Assembly (NCBI RefSeq): GCF_030732985.1
Contig: NZ_JASHJX010000011.1
Span: 1-64,000 of the forward strand
Direction: 5' to 3'
Length of the DNA: 64,000 bases
Origin: Nioella sp. MMSF_3534
Lineage (GTDB): Bacteria > Pseudomonadota > Alphaproteobacteria > Rhodobacterales > Rhodobacteraceae
The translations under genes and the position numbers were made by a program. This document shows, piece after piece, positions 37,731 through 45,453 of this stretch. Under the pieces are notes generated by a model. That model searched no databases, was not told the DNA's origin, and saw only the letters and a program-made list of their open reading frames with translations. How positions within the stretch are numbered: position 1 is the stretch's first letter; each line of letters starts with the position of its first letter.

Positions 37731-38495
37731 TTATCCGAACTTCGGGTCGCGTTTTTGCAGGAAGGCCTGAAGGCCCTCCAGCGCATGCGGGCTGGTCTGG
37801 GTCAGCGCCGCGCAGAGGCTTTCGGTGAAGAGCCCGTCGGCCTTGGCCATATCCTCGATACGGGAAATCGCCTGGATCATGATGTAATTGGACAGGGGCG
37901 CGTTGGACGCGATCTGCTTGGCCAGCCTGCGCGCCATGGGCAGGGCCTCGCCTTCCCCCACGCTGTAATGGGTGAGGCCAAGGGCCAGCCCTTCGTCCGC
38001 GCTGTATTTGCGGCCCGTCAGCATCATCTCGACCATGCGGTCGGCACCGAGGATGCGCCCGACACGCACGGACGCGCCGCCCCCCACATAGATGCCGCGC
38101 TTGCCTTCGGGCAGTTGGAAGATCGTCGACGGCTGGGCAATGCGCACATGGGTCGAGGTGGCCAGTTCCAGCCCGCCGCCAATGACCGCGCCGAACATGG
38201 CCGAAACCACCGGCAGCCCGCCATACTGGATCTTGTCCATGATCGCGTGCCAGCCGCGCGAATGGCGCATGGTTCCTTCGGCGTCGCGTTGCTGGTGCTC
38301 CGACAGGTCAAGGCCAGAGCAAAAATGCCCTTCGGTCCCGGTCAGGATCACCACCTTCACCGCCTCGGGCGGGGCCGAGAAAAAGGCGTCGATGGCGTGC
38401 AGCAACTCATCGCACATGGCGTTGCGCTTGCCGGGGCGGTTCATTGTGAGGGTGGCGATGCCCTCCTCGATCTCGATCTTCAGAATGTCGGACAT
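37731..38495 (-). CDS. Enoyl-CoA hydratase/isomerase (crotonase)
   Basis: 254 residues. TLTMNRPGKRNAM, GHFCSGLDLSEHQQRD (oxyanion-hole loop), VVSAMFGAVIGGGLELATSTHVRIA and FQLPEGKRGIYVGGGASVRV (catalytic Glu position) are crotonase hallmarks. It does not read like hydroxycinnamoyl-CoA hydratase-lyase, the retro-aldol enzyme, so a simple hydratase step in a beta-oxidative route is more likely. Ten bases from the SDR gene upstream. Confidence 0.85.
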   Translation of the reverse strand: MSDILKIEIEEGIATLTMNRPGKRNAMCDELLHAIDAFFSAPPEAVKVVILTGTEGHFCSGLDLSEHQQRDAEGTMRHSRGWHAIMDKIQYGGLPVVSAMFGAVIGGGLELATSTHVRIAQPSTIFQLPEGKRGIYVGGGASVRVGRILGADRMVEMMLTGRKYSADEGLALGLTHYSVGEGEALPMARRLAKQIASNAPLSNYIMIQAISRIEDMAKADGLFTESLCAALTQTSPHALEGLQAFLQKRDPKFG

Positions 38496-38504
38496 GGGGA
38501 ACCT

Positions 38505-39269
38505 TCAGCGCGGGGGCAGCCGGACCGCGCCATCGAGGCGGATCGTGGTGCCGTTGAGATAGGGATTTTCGATGATCTGGGCGGCCATCAGCGCATATTC
38601 CTGCGGCTGACCGAGCCGCGCCGGGAAGGGAATGTTCGCGGTGATCTGGGCGGTGACCTCTTCCGGCAGGCCCTCCATCATCGGGGTGTGGAAAAGCCCC
38701 GGTGCGATGGCCATGACGCGGATGCCCTGCTTGGCAAATTCTCGTGCGGCGGGCAGGCACATGGCGGCAATCGCGCCCTTGGAGGCCGCGTAAGCCGCCT
38801 GCCCCACCTGCCCGTCCTGATAGGCAACCGAGGCGGTGTTGACGATGACACCGCGTTCGCCGGTCTCGGTCGGGTCAAGGTCGGTCATCAGCCGGGCGGC
38901 GTGGCTCATCACGTTGTAGGTGCCGAACAGGTTGACGCGCAGGGTACGTTCGAACACGTCGAAGGACAGCTTGCCCTCGCGCCCGACGATCCGCGCCGCA
39001 AGGCCCACGCCGGCGCAGTTGACCGCGATCCGGGCGGCTTGGCCGAGTTGCTCCGCCACCTGCTCCACTGCCGCGCCGACGGCGGGTTCGTTGCCCACGT
39101 CAAGCTGCACGGCGATGCCGCCGATCTCTGCCGCGACAGCCTCGGCCCGCGCGCCGTCATAGTCGAGGATCGCCACCTGCGCCCCCTGCCCGGCCAGGTG
39201 CCGCGCGGTTGCAGCCCCGAGCCCCGATCCGCCACCCGTGACGATGGCCACCTGATCCTGAATGCGCAT
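38505..39269 (-). CDS. Short-chain dehydrogenase, probable 3-hydroxyacyl-CoA dehydrogenase
   Basis: 254 residues. Cofactor motif TGGGSGLGAATARHLAGQG, CAGVG, catalytic VNTASVAYQDGQVGQAAYAASKGA (Ser, Tyr, Lys), and IAPGLFHTPMMEGLP. It resembles the type-II 3-hydroxyacyl-CoA dehydrogenases (HSD17B10-like). First gene of the seven-gene minus-strand operon; it would oxidise the 3-hydroxy-3-aryl-propanoyl-CoA made by the crotonase. Candidate operator 29-46 bases upstream. Confidence 0.86.
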   Translation of the reverse strand: MRIQDQVAIVTGGGSGLGAATARHLAGQGAQVAILDYDGARAEAVAAEIGGIAVQLDVGNEPAVGAAVEQVAEQLGQAARIAVNCAGVGLAARIVGREGKLSFDVFERTLRVNLFGTYNVMSHAARLMTDLDPTETGERGVIVNTASVAYQDGQVGQAAYAASKGAIAAMCLPAAREFAKQGIRVMAIAPGLFHTPMMEGLPEEVTAQITANIPFPARLGQPQEYALMAAQIIENPYLNGTTIRLDGAVRLPPR

Positions 39270-39297
39270 GGGCGTTGCCTTTCTCTTTCATTCCATA

Positions 39298-39315
39298 ATA
39301 GTTATGTCACATAAC
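39298..39315. promoter_or_regulatory. Candidate MarR operator upstream of the SDR operon
   Basis: GTTATGTCACATAAC (39301-39315) is a perfect 6-3-6 inverted repeat. The 12 bases ATAGTTATGTCA (39298-39309) recur on the other strand at 42663-42674 before the TRAP genes. Position between the dctM terminator and the SDR start fits an operator. Confidence 0.6.
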
Positions 39316-39331
39316 GATATGCGACACAAGA

Positions 39332-39357
39332 ACCCCCGGCACCAGGGAACCGGGGGT
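39332..39357 (-). terminator. Terminator after dctM
   Basis: ACCCCCGG (39332-39339) and CCGGGGGT (39350-39357) form an 8-bp GC stem just after the dctM stop in the direction of transcription, followed by TTCTTGTG. It separates the TRAP operon from the SDR operon. Confidence 0.65.
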
Positions 39358-39367
39358 CCGAGACCGC

Positions 39368-40858
39368 CTAAAGCGGCAGCAAAAACAGCGTGATCGCCGG
39401 GAACAGCACCAGGATCACCACGCGCACCAGGTCGGAGGTGACGAAATACATCACCGCCTTGTAGGTCTCGACCATCGGCGTTTCCCGGTCCATTGCGTTG
39501 ATGATGAAGAGGTTCATGCCAACCGGCGGGGTGATCAGCCCGACCTCGACGACGATCAGCACGAGGATGCCGAACCAGATCGCGGTTCTGGTCGTGGCCA
39601 CGTCCTCCAGCTGGTATTCGGTGACCGGGCGCATGCCCAATTCGCGGAACTGGTCGCGGGTCAGCTCGGTCCCTGCCGCCAGCAGATCCTGCGCCTGTCG
39701 TATCAGCTCTGGCGCCGCATCCAGCCCTTGGGCTATCGCCGCCTCCAGCCGGACGGTTTGCAGGCCGATCATGTCGACAAGGCCGAAATCCAGAACCGAG
39801 ATCACCGGGAAGAAGATCGGGATCGTCAGAAGGATCATCGACAGCGAGTCCATCAGGCAGCCGAAGACGAGGTAGAAGATCAGGATCAGGGCAAGGATCA
39901 TCCAAGGCGAAAAGCCCTGCGCCAACACGAATTCCGACAGGGTCTGCGGCACCTGGCTGAGCGCGAGGAACCCGTTATAGAGATGCGCGCCAAGCACGAT
40001 GAAGAAGATCATCGCGGTGCCGATGGCGGTGGCAATGATGCTTTCCTTGAACACTTTCCATGTGAGCGTGCCGTTGAAAAAGGCAATCAGCCCGGTGCCG
40101 AACGCCCCGACGGACGCGCCCTCGGTCGGGGTGAACCAGCCCAGATAGATGCCGCCCACCACAAGTCCGAAGACAAGGATCACCGGCCAGACATCCAGCA
40201 TCGCACGGATGCGCTCGGCCATGGGCACGGGCGGGCGGGTGCCTGCGGCCTTGGGGTTCACCCGCACATAGATCGAGATCGTCAGGATATAGCCAAGCGC
40301 CGCGAGGATGCCGGGCACCAGAGCCGCGAGGAAGAGCGAGGCGATGTTCTGTTCCGTCAGGATCGCGTAGATCACCAGGATCACCGAGGGCGGGATCAGA
40401 ATGCCAAGCGTGCCGCCCGCCGCCAGCGTTGCGGTGGAGAAGCCGCCGGAATAGCCGTAGCGCTTAAGCTCGGGCAACGCCACGCGTCCCATGGTGGCGG
40501 CAGTGGCCAGCGACGATCCACAGATCGCGCCAAACCCCGCGCAGGCCCCGACCGAGGCCATGGCAACGCCGCCCCTACGGTGACCAAGCCAGCTTTCGGC
40601 GGCCTTGAACAGCGACGTGGACATGCCCGACAGGGTCGCGAACTGCCCCATCAGCAGGAACATCGGCACGATGGACAGCGAATAGCTGGAAAAGGTGGTG
40701 AAGGTTTCCGTCTTCAGCCGCGCCATGAACATCGAGGTGTCGCCGGTGGCCATCCACAGCCCGCCGACGCCCGCAAGGAACATCGCAAGGCCAATGGGCA
40801 TGCGCAGGAAGATCAGCAGAAGCAGGACGGGGAAGGACCAGGCCCCAAGCTCGAACAT
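39368..40858 (-). CDS. dctM: TRAP transporter large permease (DctM type) with hydrophilic insert
   Basis: 496 residues from the ATG at 40858, longer than the usual about 430. About 12 membrane helices with typical LRMPIGLAMFLAG, GAICGSSLATAATMG, LGILIPPSVILVIYA, WFTPTEGASVGAFG and GLITPPVGMNLF. The extra length is a polar, helical stretch at about residues 362-426 (VRLEAAIAQGLDAAPEL...EDVATT) between the IPIFFPVI helix and the WFGILVLIVVEVG helix. It is the sodium-driven transport subunit; substrate probably an aromatic acid from context (TarPQM of Rhodopseudomonas carries coumarate). Confidence 0.88.
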   Translation of the reverse strand: MFELGAWSFPVLLLLIFLRMPIGLAMFLAGVGGLWMATGDTSMFMARLKTETFTTFSSYSLSIVPMFLLMGQFATLSGMSTSLFKAAESWLGHRRGGVAMASVGACAGFGAICGSSLATAATMGRVALPELKRYGYSGGFSTATLAAGGTLGILIPPSVILVIYAILTEQNIASLFLAALVPGILAALGYILTISIYVRVNPKAAGTRPPVPMAERIRAMLDVWPVILVFGLVVGGIYLGWFTPTEGASVGAFGTGLIAFFNGTLTWKVFKESIIATAIGTAMIFFIVLGAHLYNGFLALSQVPQTLSEFVLAQGFSPWMILALILIFYLVFGCLMDSLSMILLTIPIFFPVISVLDFGLVDMIGLQTVRLEAAIAQGLDAAPELIRQAQDLLAAGTELTRDQFRELGMRPVTEYQLEDVATTRTAIWFGILVLIVVEVGLITPPVGMNLFIINAMDRETPMVETYKAVMYFVTSDLVRVVILVLFPAITLFLLPL

Positions 40859-40860
40859 CG

Positions 40861-41445
40861 TCAATGGACCGCCCCCCCGGAGCCAGGAAGAATGGCGCGG
40901 CCGCTGAACAGCTCGATCACGCGGGCCACGGCGCAGTAGAGGCCGACCAGAGAGGTCACGATGGCCGCGACGAGGCTGGCAGCGTAGGCCCACCAGACCG
41001 GGTATTGCAGCAGGAACGAGGTCTGCCCGTTATGGTATTTGTCCATCATGCCTTCATAAAGCTGCACGGTGATCAGGATTAGGACGCCCGTCAGAACGAC
41101 TTCCCACAGGGTCTGGAGGAACTTGTTGAAGCCCGTGGGCATCAGCGAGGTGAAGACATCCACCGCCGCATGGCCGCCGTAAAGCTGGCAGATGGGCAGG
41201 AAGCAGAAGATGACGAAGGCAATGCCGGATTCGACGACCTCGAAATCGCCTTCGATCGGGCCGACACCGGTGCCGATCAGCCACTCGGCAAAGCCGCCCG
41301 CGACGCCGGTCAGCCAGTCGGAATTGCCGAACGTGTTCAGCCCGCGCCCAAGGACGCTGACGAAAACGAGGATCACCAGAACGGTCAGGATCATTCCACC
41401 GAGAACGGCCATGCCACGGGCCAGCCGGTCCACCAGATTGGGCAT
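40861..41445 (-). CDS. dctQ: TRAP transporter small permease (DctQ type)
   Basis: 194 residues with four membrane helices (about 10-32, 72-92, 108-130, 150-175). GIAFVIFCFLPICQLYGGHAAVDVFTSLM is the usual DctQ core. Somewhat longer than average owing to the loop between helices 1 and 2. Two bases separate it from dctM. It joins the large permease and helps dock the binding protein. Confidence 0.86.
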   Translation of the reverse strand: MPNLVDRLARGMAVLGGMILTVLVILVFVSVLGRGLNTFGNSDWLTGVAGGFAEWLIGTGVGPIEGDFEVVESGIAFVIFCFLPICQLYGGHAAVDVFTSLMPTGFNKFLQTLWEVVLTGVLILITVQLYEGMMDKYHNGQTSFLLQYPVWWAYAASLVAAIVTSLVGLYCAVARVIELFSGRAILPGSGGAVH

Positions 41446-41474
41446 CTCACCCCCCCATCATTGCAGATAGAATA

Positions 41475-41508
41475 CGGCCCCCGCGTGCCTTCAGGCATAC
41501 GGGGGCCG
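41475..41508 (-). terminator. Intercistronic stem-loop between dctP and dctQ
   Basis: CGGCCCCCG (41475-41483) pairs with CGGGGGCCG (41500-41508), and inside it TGCCT pairs with AGGCA. Like the ugpB-ugpA hairpin, it follows a binding-protein gene and probably lets dctP be more abundant than the permeases. Confidence 0.75.
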
Positions 41509-41514
41509 GTTCGA

Positions 41515-42564
41515 TCAGGCGCTGTATTCCGCGATCAGCGCGCGGGCCTCGGCCAGAAGGCCGGTGCCGTCCATGCCGGCTGCGTCCATCTCGGCGACCC
41601 AGTTGTCAATGGTGGGCTGCGCCGCTTCGCGCCACATGTTCACCTCGTCCTCGGTCAGTTCGATGATGTTGTTGCCACGGTCTTCTGCGGCCATGCGCGA
41701 GGGCTCGTCAAACTCCTGCATGGTGCGACCGGCCCATTCGGACGTGTCCGCGCCCGAGTTGGCGTCGATCACCGCCTGAAGGTCGGCAGGCAGCGCGTCA
41801 TAGGAGGCCTGGTTCATGCCGAAGATGAACGAGGTGGTGTAGAGCGAGGCATTCGGGAAGATGGTGTGGTTTTCCACCAGTTCCTGAACGCGCAGGATGC
41901 CCACGACCTCCCACGGGATGACGGTCGCATCGACCACGCCGCGCGACAGCGCTTCCGGGATTGCCGGAACCGGCATGCCGACGGTGGTGGCGCCCAGGTT
42001 CGAGAACATGGCGTTGGTCACGCGGGTCGGTGCGCGCAGCTTGACGCCGTTGAGGTCCGCAGGGGTGCGGATCGGGTCGGCGGAGTGGATCAGGCCGGGG
42101 CCATGGACCCAGACGGCGATCGGTTTGAAGGCTGCGAAATCGGCATCCATCATGTGACGCTCGGCCATGGTCCAGTAGGCGCGGCTGGTCGGCCCTGCGC
42201 TGGTCATCATGAAGGGCAGTTCGAACACCTCGGTGCGCGGGAAGCGGCCAGGGGTATAGCCCGCCACGGTCCAGACCACATCGGCAATGCCGTCGATGGC
42301 CTGGTCGATCAGATCGGGGGGCGTGCCGCCGAGCTGCATGGAGGGGTAACGTTCCACGGTGATGCGGCCGCCGGACTGTTCCTCGATGGCGTCGGCCCAG
42401 GGGTCCAGCACCTGCGCGGGAATGTTTGCCTGCGCGGGCAGGAACTGGTGCAGGCGCAGGGTGAATTCGTTGGCGCGCGCTGCCTTGGGCAGAACGGTTG
42501 CGCCAATCACGGCCATACCGGCGGCGCCGGTGGTCTTCATCAGGTTACGACGAGTGATGGTCAT
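41515..42564 (-). CDS. dctP: TRAP transporter periplasmic binding protein (DctP family)
   Basis: 349 residues; ATG at 42564 with GGGAGG nine bases upstream. N-terminus MTITRRNLMKTTGAAG is a twin-arginine signal (TRRNLM). Mature motifs: LRLHQFLPAQANIPAQVLDPWADAIEEQSGGRITVERYPSMQLGG, GVKLRAPTRVTNAMFSNLGATTVGMPVPAIPEAL with the conserved Arg that binds the ligand carboxylate. A carboxylate substrate follows from the family; a hydroxycinnamate is suggested by the operator shared with the SDR operon. Confidence 0.88.
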   Translation of the reverse strand: MTITRRNLMKTTGAAGMAVIGATVLPKAARANEFTLRLHQFLPAQANIPAQVLDPWADAIEEQSGGRITVERYPSMQLGGTPPDLIDQAIDGIADVVWTVAGYTPGRFPRTEVFELPFMMTSAGPTSRAYWTMAERHMMDADFAAFKPIAVWVHGPGLIHSADPIRTPADLNGVKLRAPTRVTNAMFSNLGATTVGMPVPAIPEALSRGVVDATVIPWEVVGILRVQELVENHTIFPNASLYTTSFIFGMNQASYDALPADLQAVIDANSGADTSEWAGRTMQEFDEPSRMAAEDRGNNIIELTEDEVNMWREAAQPTIDNWVAEMDAAGMDGTGLLAEARALIAEYSA

Positions 42565-42662
42565 TATCGGTTTCCTCCCTTTTGACCGAAGCGTAGCCGC
42601 AATTTCGCACGGATACACATGATTCTATCTCGAACAGGTCTTCCTCCGCCAATTTAGATATA

Positions 42663-42681
42663 TGACATAACTATTCATGTC
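42663..42681. promoter_or_regulatory. Candidate MarR operator upstream of the TRAP operon
   Basis: TGACATAACTAT (42663-42674) is the exact complement of ATAGTTATGTCA at 39298-39309. It also forms GACAT-N8-ATGTC (42664-42681). It lies in an AT-rich 214-base gap between the monooxygenase gene and dctP, about 100 bases before dctP; no gene is seen in that gap. Confidence 0.5.
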
Positions 42682-42778
42682 GATACCATTTAAATCGGCG
42701 CTTATGCTCTCCCAATTTCGTTTCAAATAAAACGACCAACCGTTCGGTAACCTAATTTTCTGTCTCGCGCAACGGGTT

Positions 42779-43999
42779 TCATGCACACCTGTTGCGCAGG
42801 GTTTCCGACGACACCGCCCCATCCAGCCCGGTGGAGCCGTAAAGCCAGGCGATCATGTCGTACCATTCCTCGGGGCTGCGGGCGCTCATCACCGCGTTGC
42901 GCAGTTCCGCATGCGCGCCGGAGGCGTGGTAGATATGGTCCCCGATCTCGCGCGATTGCAGCTGAATGCGGGCGGTGCGCAGGCGGCGCATCTCCTGATA
43001 GGCGGGGAAAGCGCGGGTGGCGTCGCCGGAACAGGCCTCCATCTGGTGGGCCAGCGCCACGGCATCTTCCATCGCCATGCAGGCGCCTTGCGCGAAATAC
43101 TGCAACTGCGGGTGGGCCGCATCACCAAGCAGCACCACGCGCCCGTCCTGCCAGTTCATCACCGGATCGCGGTCGCACAGAACCCATAGCTTCCAATCCC
43201 TGCCCTTCTCGATGATCTGCCGCGCAACCGGGTTCACATGCTCGAAGCCCCGGCGCACCTCGTCATGGCTGACAGGCTTGCCCGCCACAGGCTCCGGCGC
43301 GTCGTTGTGATAGGTGACCACGAGATTAAAGAGCTTCCAGCCAGACAGGGGGTAATGCACGATATGGCATTTCGGCCCGGCCCAGAGGGTGGCGGCGTTC
43401 CAGCGCAGATCCTCGGGCATGTCCTCGACCGGGATGACACTGCGATAGGTGGTGTGGCCCGATACGCGCGGCTTGCCGTCGCCCACCACCCGCTTGCGGA
43501 TATTGGACCACAGACCGTCCGCCCCGATCAGCGCGCTGCCCGTCACCCGTTCGCCGGTCTCAAAGATCGCCGTTGCGCTGTTTTCATCCTGTTCATAATC
43601 GGCAACGCCCGCATTGGTGCGCAGTTCCACCAGATCGTGCTCGATACAGGCGCGCAGGAAGACGCCATGCAGATCGCCGCGATGCACCACCGCATAGGGG
43701 TTGCCGAAGCGGGTGCGGAAAGCATCGTCCAGCGGAATCCGGGTGATCTCATTGCCGCTGATCGCATCCATCAGGCGCAGATTGTCGATATAGACCGCCA
43801 TGTTGCGGGCCGCGTCGCCGACGCCGAGATAGTCGAAGGCGTGGAAGGCATTGGGGCCAAGCTGGATGCCTGCGCCGATCTCTCCCAGTTCCGGGGCCTT
43901 TTCCAGCACCAGCGAGCGGATGCCCTTCTGCGCGAGCCCGATGGCCGTCGCCAGCCCGCCAATGCCGCCACCGGCGATGATGATCCTGTCTTGTGCCAT
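42779..43999 (-). CDS. FAD-dependent 3-hydroxybenzoate 6-monooxygenase
   Basis: 406 residues; ATG at 43999 with AAGGAG eight bases upstream. FAD motifs IIIAGGGIGGLATAIGL (about 7-23), GSALIGADGLWSNIRKRVV and VVLLGDAAHPQLQYFAQGACMAMEDAVAL. Length and sequence fit 3HB6H (NagX/XlnD type), which makes gentisate. The three genes upstream in the same direction handle gentisate and its ring-opened products, which supports the substrate; salicylate 1-hydroxylase-like activity is the alternative on sequence alone. Confidence 0.87.
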   Translation of the reverse strand: MAQDRIIIAGGGIGGLATAIGLAQKGIRSLVLEKAPELGEIGAGIQLGPNAFHAFDYLGVGDAARNMAVYIDNLRLMDAISGNEITRIPLDDAFRTRFGNPYAVVHRGDLHGVFLRACIEHDLVELRTNAGVADYEQDENSATAIFETGERVTGSALIGADGLWSNIRKRVVGDGKPRVSGHTTYRSVIPVEDMPEDLRWNAATLWAGPKCHIVHYPLSGWKLFNLVVTYHNDAPEPVAGKPVSHDEVRRGFEHVNPVARQIIEKGRDWKLWVLCDRDPVMNWQDGRVVLLGDAAHPQLQYFAQGACMAMEDAVALAHQMEACSGDATRAFPAYQEMRRLRTARIQLQSREIGDHIYHASGAHAELRNAVMSARSPEEWYDMIAWLYGSTGLDGAVSSETLRNRCA

Positions 44000-44107
44000 G
44001 TCGTGCACTCCTTCTCGAAGCATGACTTTCCGGTTCGCCCAAGTAAACTGACAGTTTGGGCGGGATGGTTTCCGTTTCGGGAAACTGATGTGATCTGTGG
44101 CGGGGCC

Positions 44108-44758
44108 CTACGGCTCCGCGTCGGGTTGCCGGCCGGGGGCCGCGTCGGCGAAGGCGGGAAGCGCCTGACAGGCGTCATGGACCGCGTTCACCCGTTTCAG
44201 ATGGCTGATATCAAGCTTGAACCGCGCCGCAGAAAAGACCTGTGGGACAAGGCAGATATCGGCAAGCCCCGGCGTATCGCCAAAGCAGAAGGCCCCGCCG
44301 TGGCTCTGTTTGGCCAACAGCGCCTCGCACGCCTCCAACCCATCCCCGATCCAGCGCTGGCACCAGGCGTCTTTCACCGCCTGATCGGCGCCGAATTGCT
44401 GTTCCAGATAATCCAGCACCCGCAGATTTTGCAGGGGATGCACGTCGCAGGCGATGACCTGGGCAAAACCCCTGACCTGCGCGCGCAGATCCTTGTCCGA
44501 TGGCAACAGCGCGGGGTCTGGATAGGTCTCGTCCAGCCATTCCACGATGGCCAGCGACTGCGTCAGGACCAGCCCGTCGGCCTCCAACGCCGGGACCAGC
44601 GCCTGCGGGTTCAGCGCCCGGAAGGCAGGGCTTTTCTGCTCCCCCCCGCCCCGGCGCAGATGCACCGAGGTAAAGTCATGCGCAACGCCTTTCAGGTTCA
44701 GCGCGATGCGCAGCCGGTAGGCAGAGGAGCTGCGGAAATATCCGTGAACGTGGATCAT
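44108..44758 (-). CDS. Maleylpyruvate / maleylacetoacetate isomerase (zeta-class GST)
   Basis: 216 residues, GST fold. YFRSSSAYRLRIALNLKG is the zeta-class SSxxxR(V/L)RIAL active-site motif; NPQALVPALEADGLVLTQSLAIVEWLDE binds glutathione. Four bases overlap with the fumarylpyruvate hydrolase gene. In this context it would isomerise maleylpyruvate to fumarylpyruvate (NagL type) using glutathione; sequence alone does not exclude maleylacetoacetate. Confidence 0.87.
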   Translation of the reverse strand: MIHVHGYFRSSSAYRLRIALNLKGVAHDFTSVHLRRGGGEQKSPAFRALNPQALVPALEADGLVLTQSLAIVEWLDETYPDPALLPSDKDLRAQVRGFAQVIACDVHPLQNLRVLDYLEQQFGADQAVKDAWCQRWIGDGLEACEALLAKQSHGGAFCFGDTPGLADICLVPQVFSAARFKLDISHLKRVNAVHDACQALPAFADAAPGRQPDAEP

Positions 44759-45453
44759 TCCGGCGCGCCGATGGTGAGGGAAATCGGGTCGAGCCCGTCC
44801 ACGCCGCCGGTGATGACGTCGCCCGCCACCACGGGGCCGACGCCCGCGGGCGTGCCAGTCATGATCACGTCGCCGGGGGCGAGGTGGTAGAACTTGGACA
44901 GATCCGCGACGATCTCGGCCACGCCATGGATGAGATCGGACAGCAAAGCGTCCTGCCTGACCTCGCCATTCACCTCCAGATGGATGCGCTGCGGGCCGAT
45001 CTCGCCCATCTCCTCCGCCTTGGTCAGACCGGTCAGCACGGCAGAGCCTTCCACATCCTTGCCCAGATCCCAGGGCCTTTGCTTGGCGCGGGCCGCCAGT
45101 TGCAGGTCGCGGCGCGTCATGTCGAGACCGCAGCCATAGGCGTAGATCGCTGATGCCGCCTCTTCGACCGAGGCGCAGAAAACCGGCTTGCCGATGACCA
45201 GCACCAGCTCCATCTCGTAATGGAAATTCCCGGTCCCCGGTGGGTAAGGCAGCGTCGATCCGCTGGCCAGAACCGCCTGCGGCGACTTGGTGAAGTAGAA
45301 GGGCGCCTCGCGGTCGACCTCCACCCCCATCTCGGCAGCATGGGCGGCATAGTTGCGGCCCACGCAGAAGATACGGTGCACCGGGTATTGGGCCACCTCC
45401 CCCTTTACGGGGATGGACTGCACCTTGGGGGTGTCGAAGAGATAATCGGTCAT
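44755..45453 (-). CDS. nagK: Fumarylpyruvate hydrolase (FAH family)
   Basis: 232 residues. FCVGRNYAAHAAEMG, FHYEMELVLVIGKPV (Glu-x-Glu metal ligands), GCGLDMTRRDLQ and DVIMTGTPAGVGPV are FAH-family motifs, with the short single-domain form used for fumarylpyruvate. It would split fumarylpyruvate to fumarate and pyruvate, the last step of the gentisate route. Overlaps both neighbours by four bases. Confidence 0.9.
   Translation of the reverse strand: MTDYLFDTPKVQSIPVKGEVAQYPVHRIFCVGRNYAAHAAEMGVEVDREAPFYFTKSPQAVLASGSTLPYPPGTGNFHYEMELVLVIGKPVFCASVEEAASAIYAYGCGLDMTRRDLQLAARAKQRPWDLGKDVEGSAVLTGLTKAEEMGEIGPQRIHLEVNGEVRQDALLSDLIHGVAEIVADLSKFYHLAPGDVIMTGTPAGVGPVVAGDVITGGVDGLDPISLTIGAPE

Noticed and set aside
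37731-38495. Hydroxycinnamoyl-CoA hydratase-lyase (vanillin-forming)
   Set aside because: The conserved segments of that enzyme around the active site are not seen, and no vanillin dehydrogenase is near; a general crotonase fits better.
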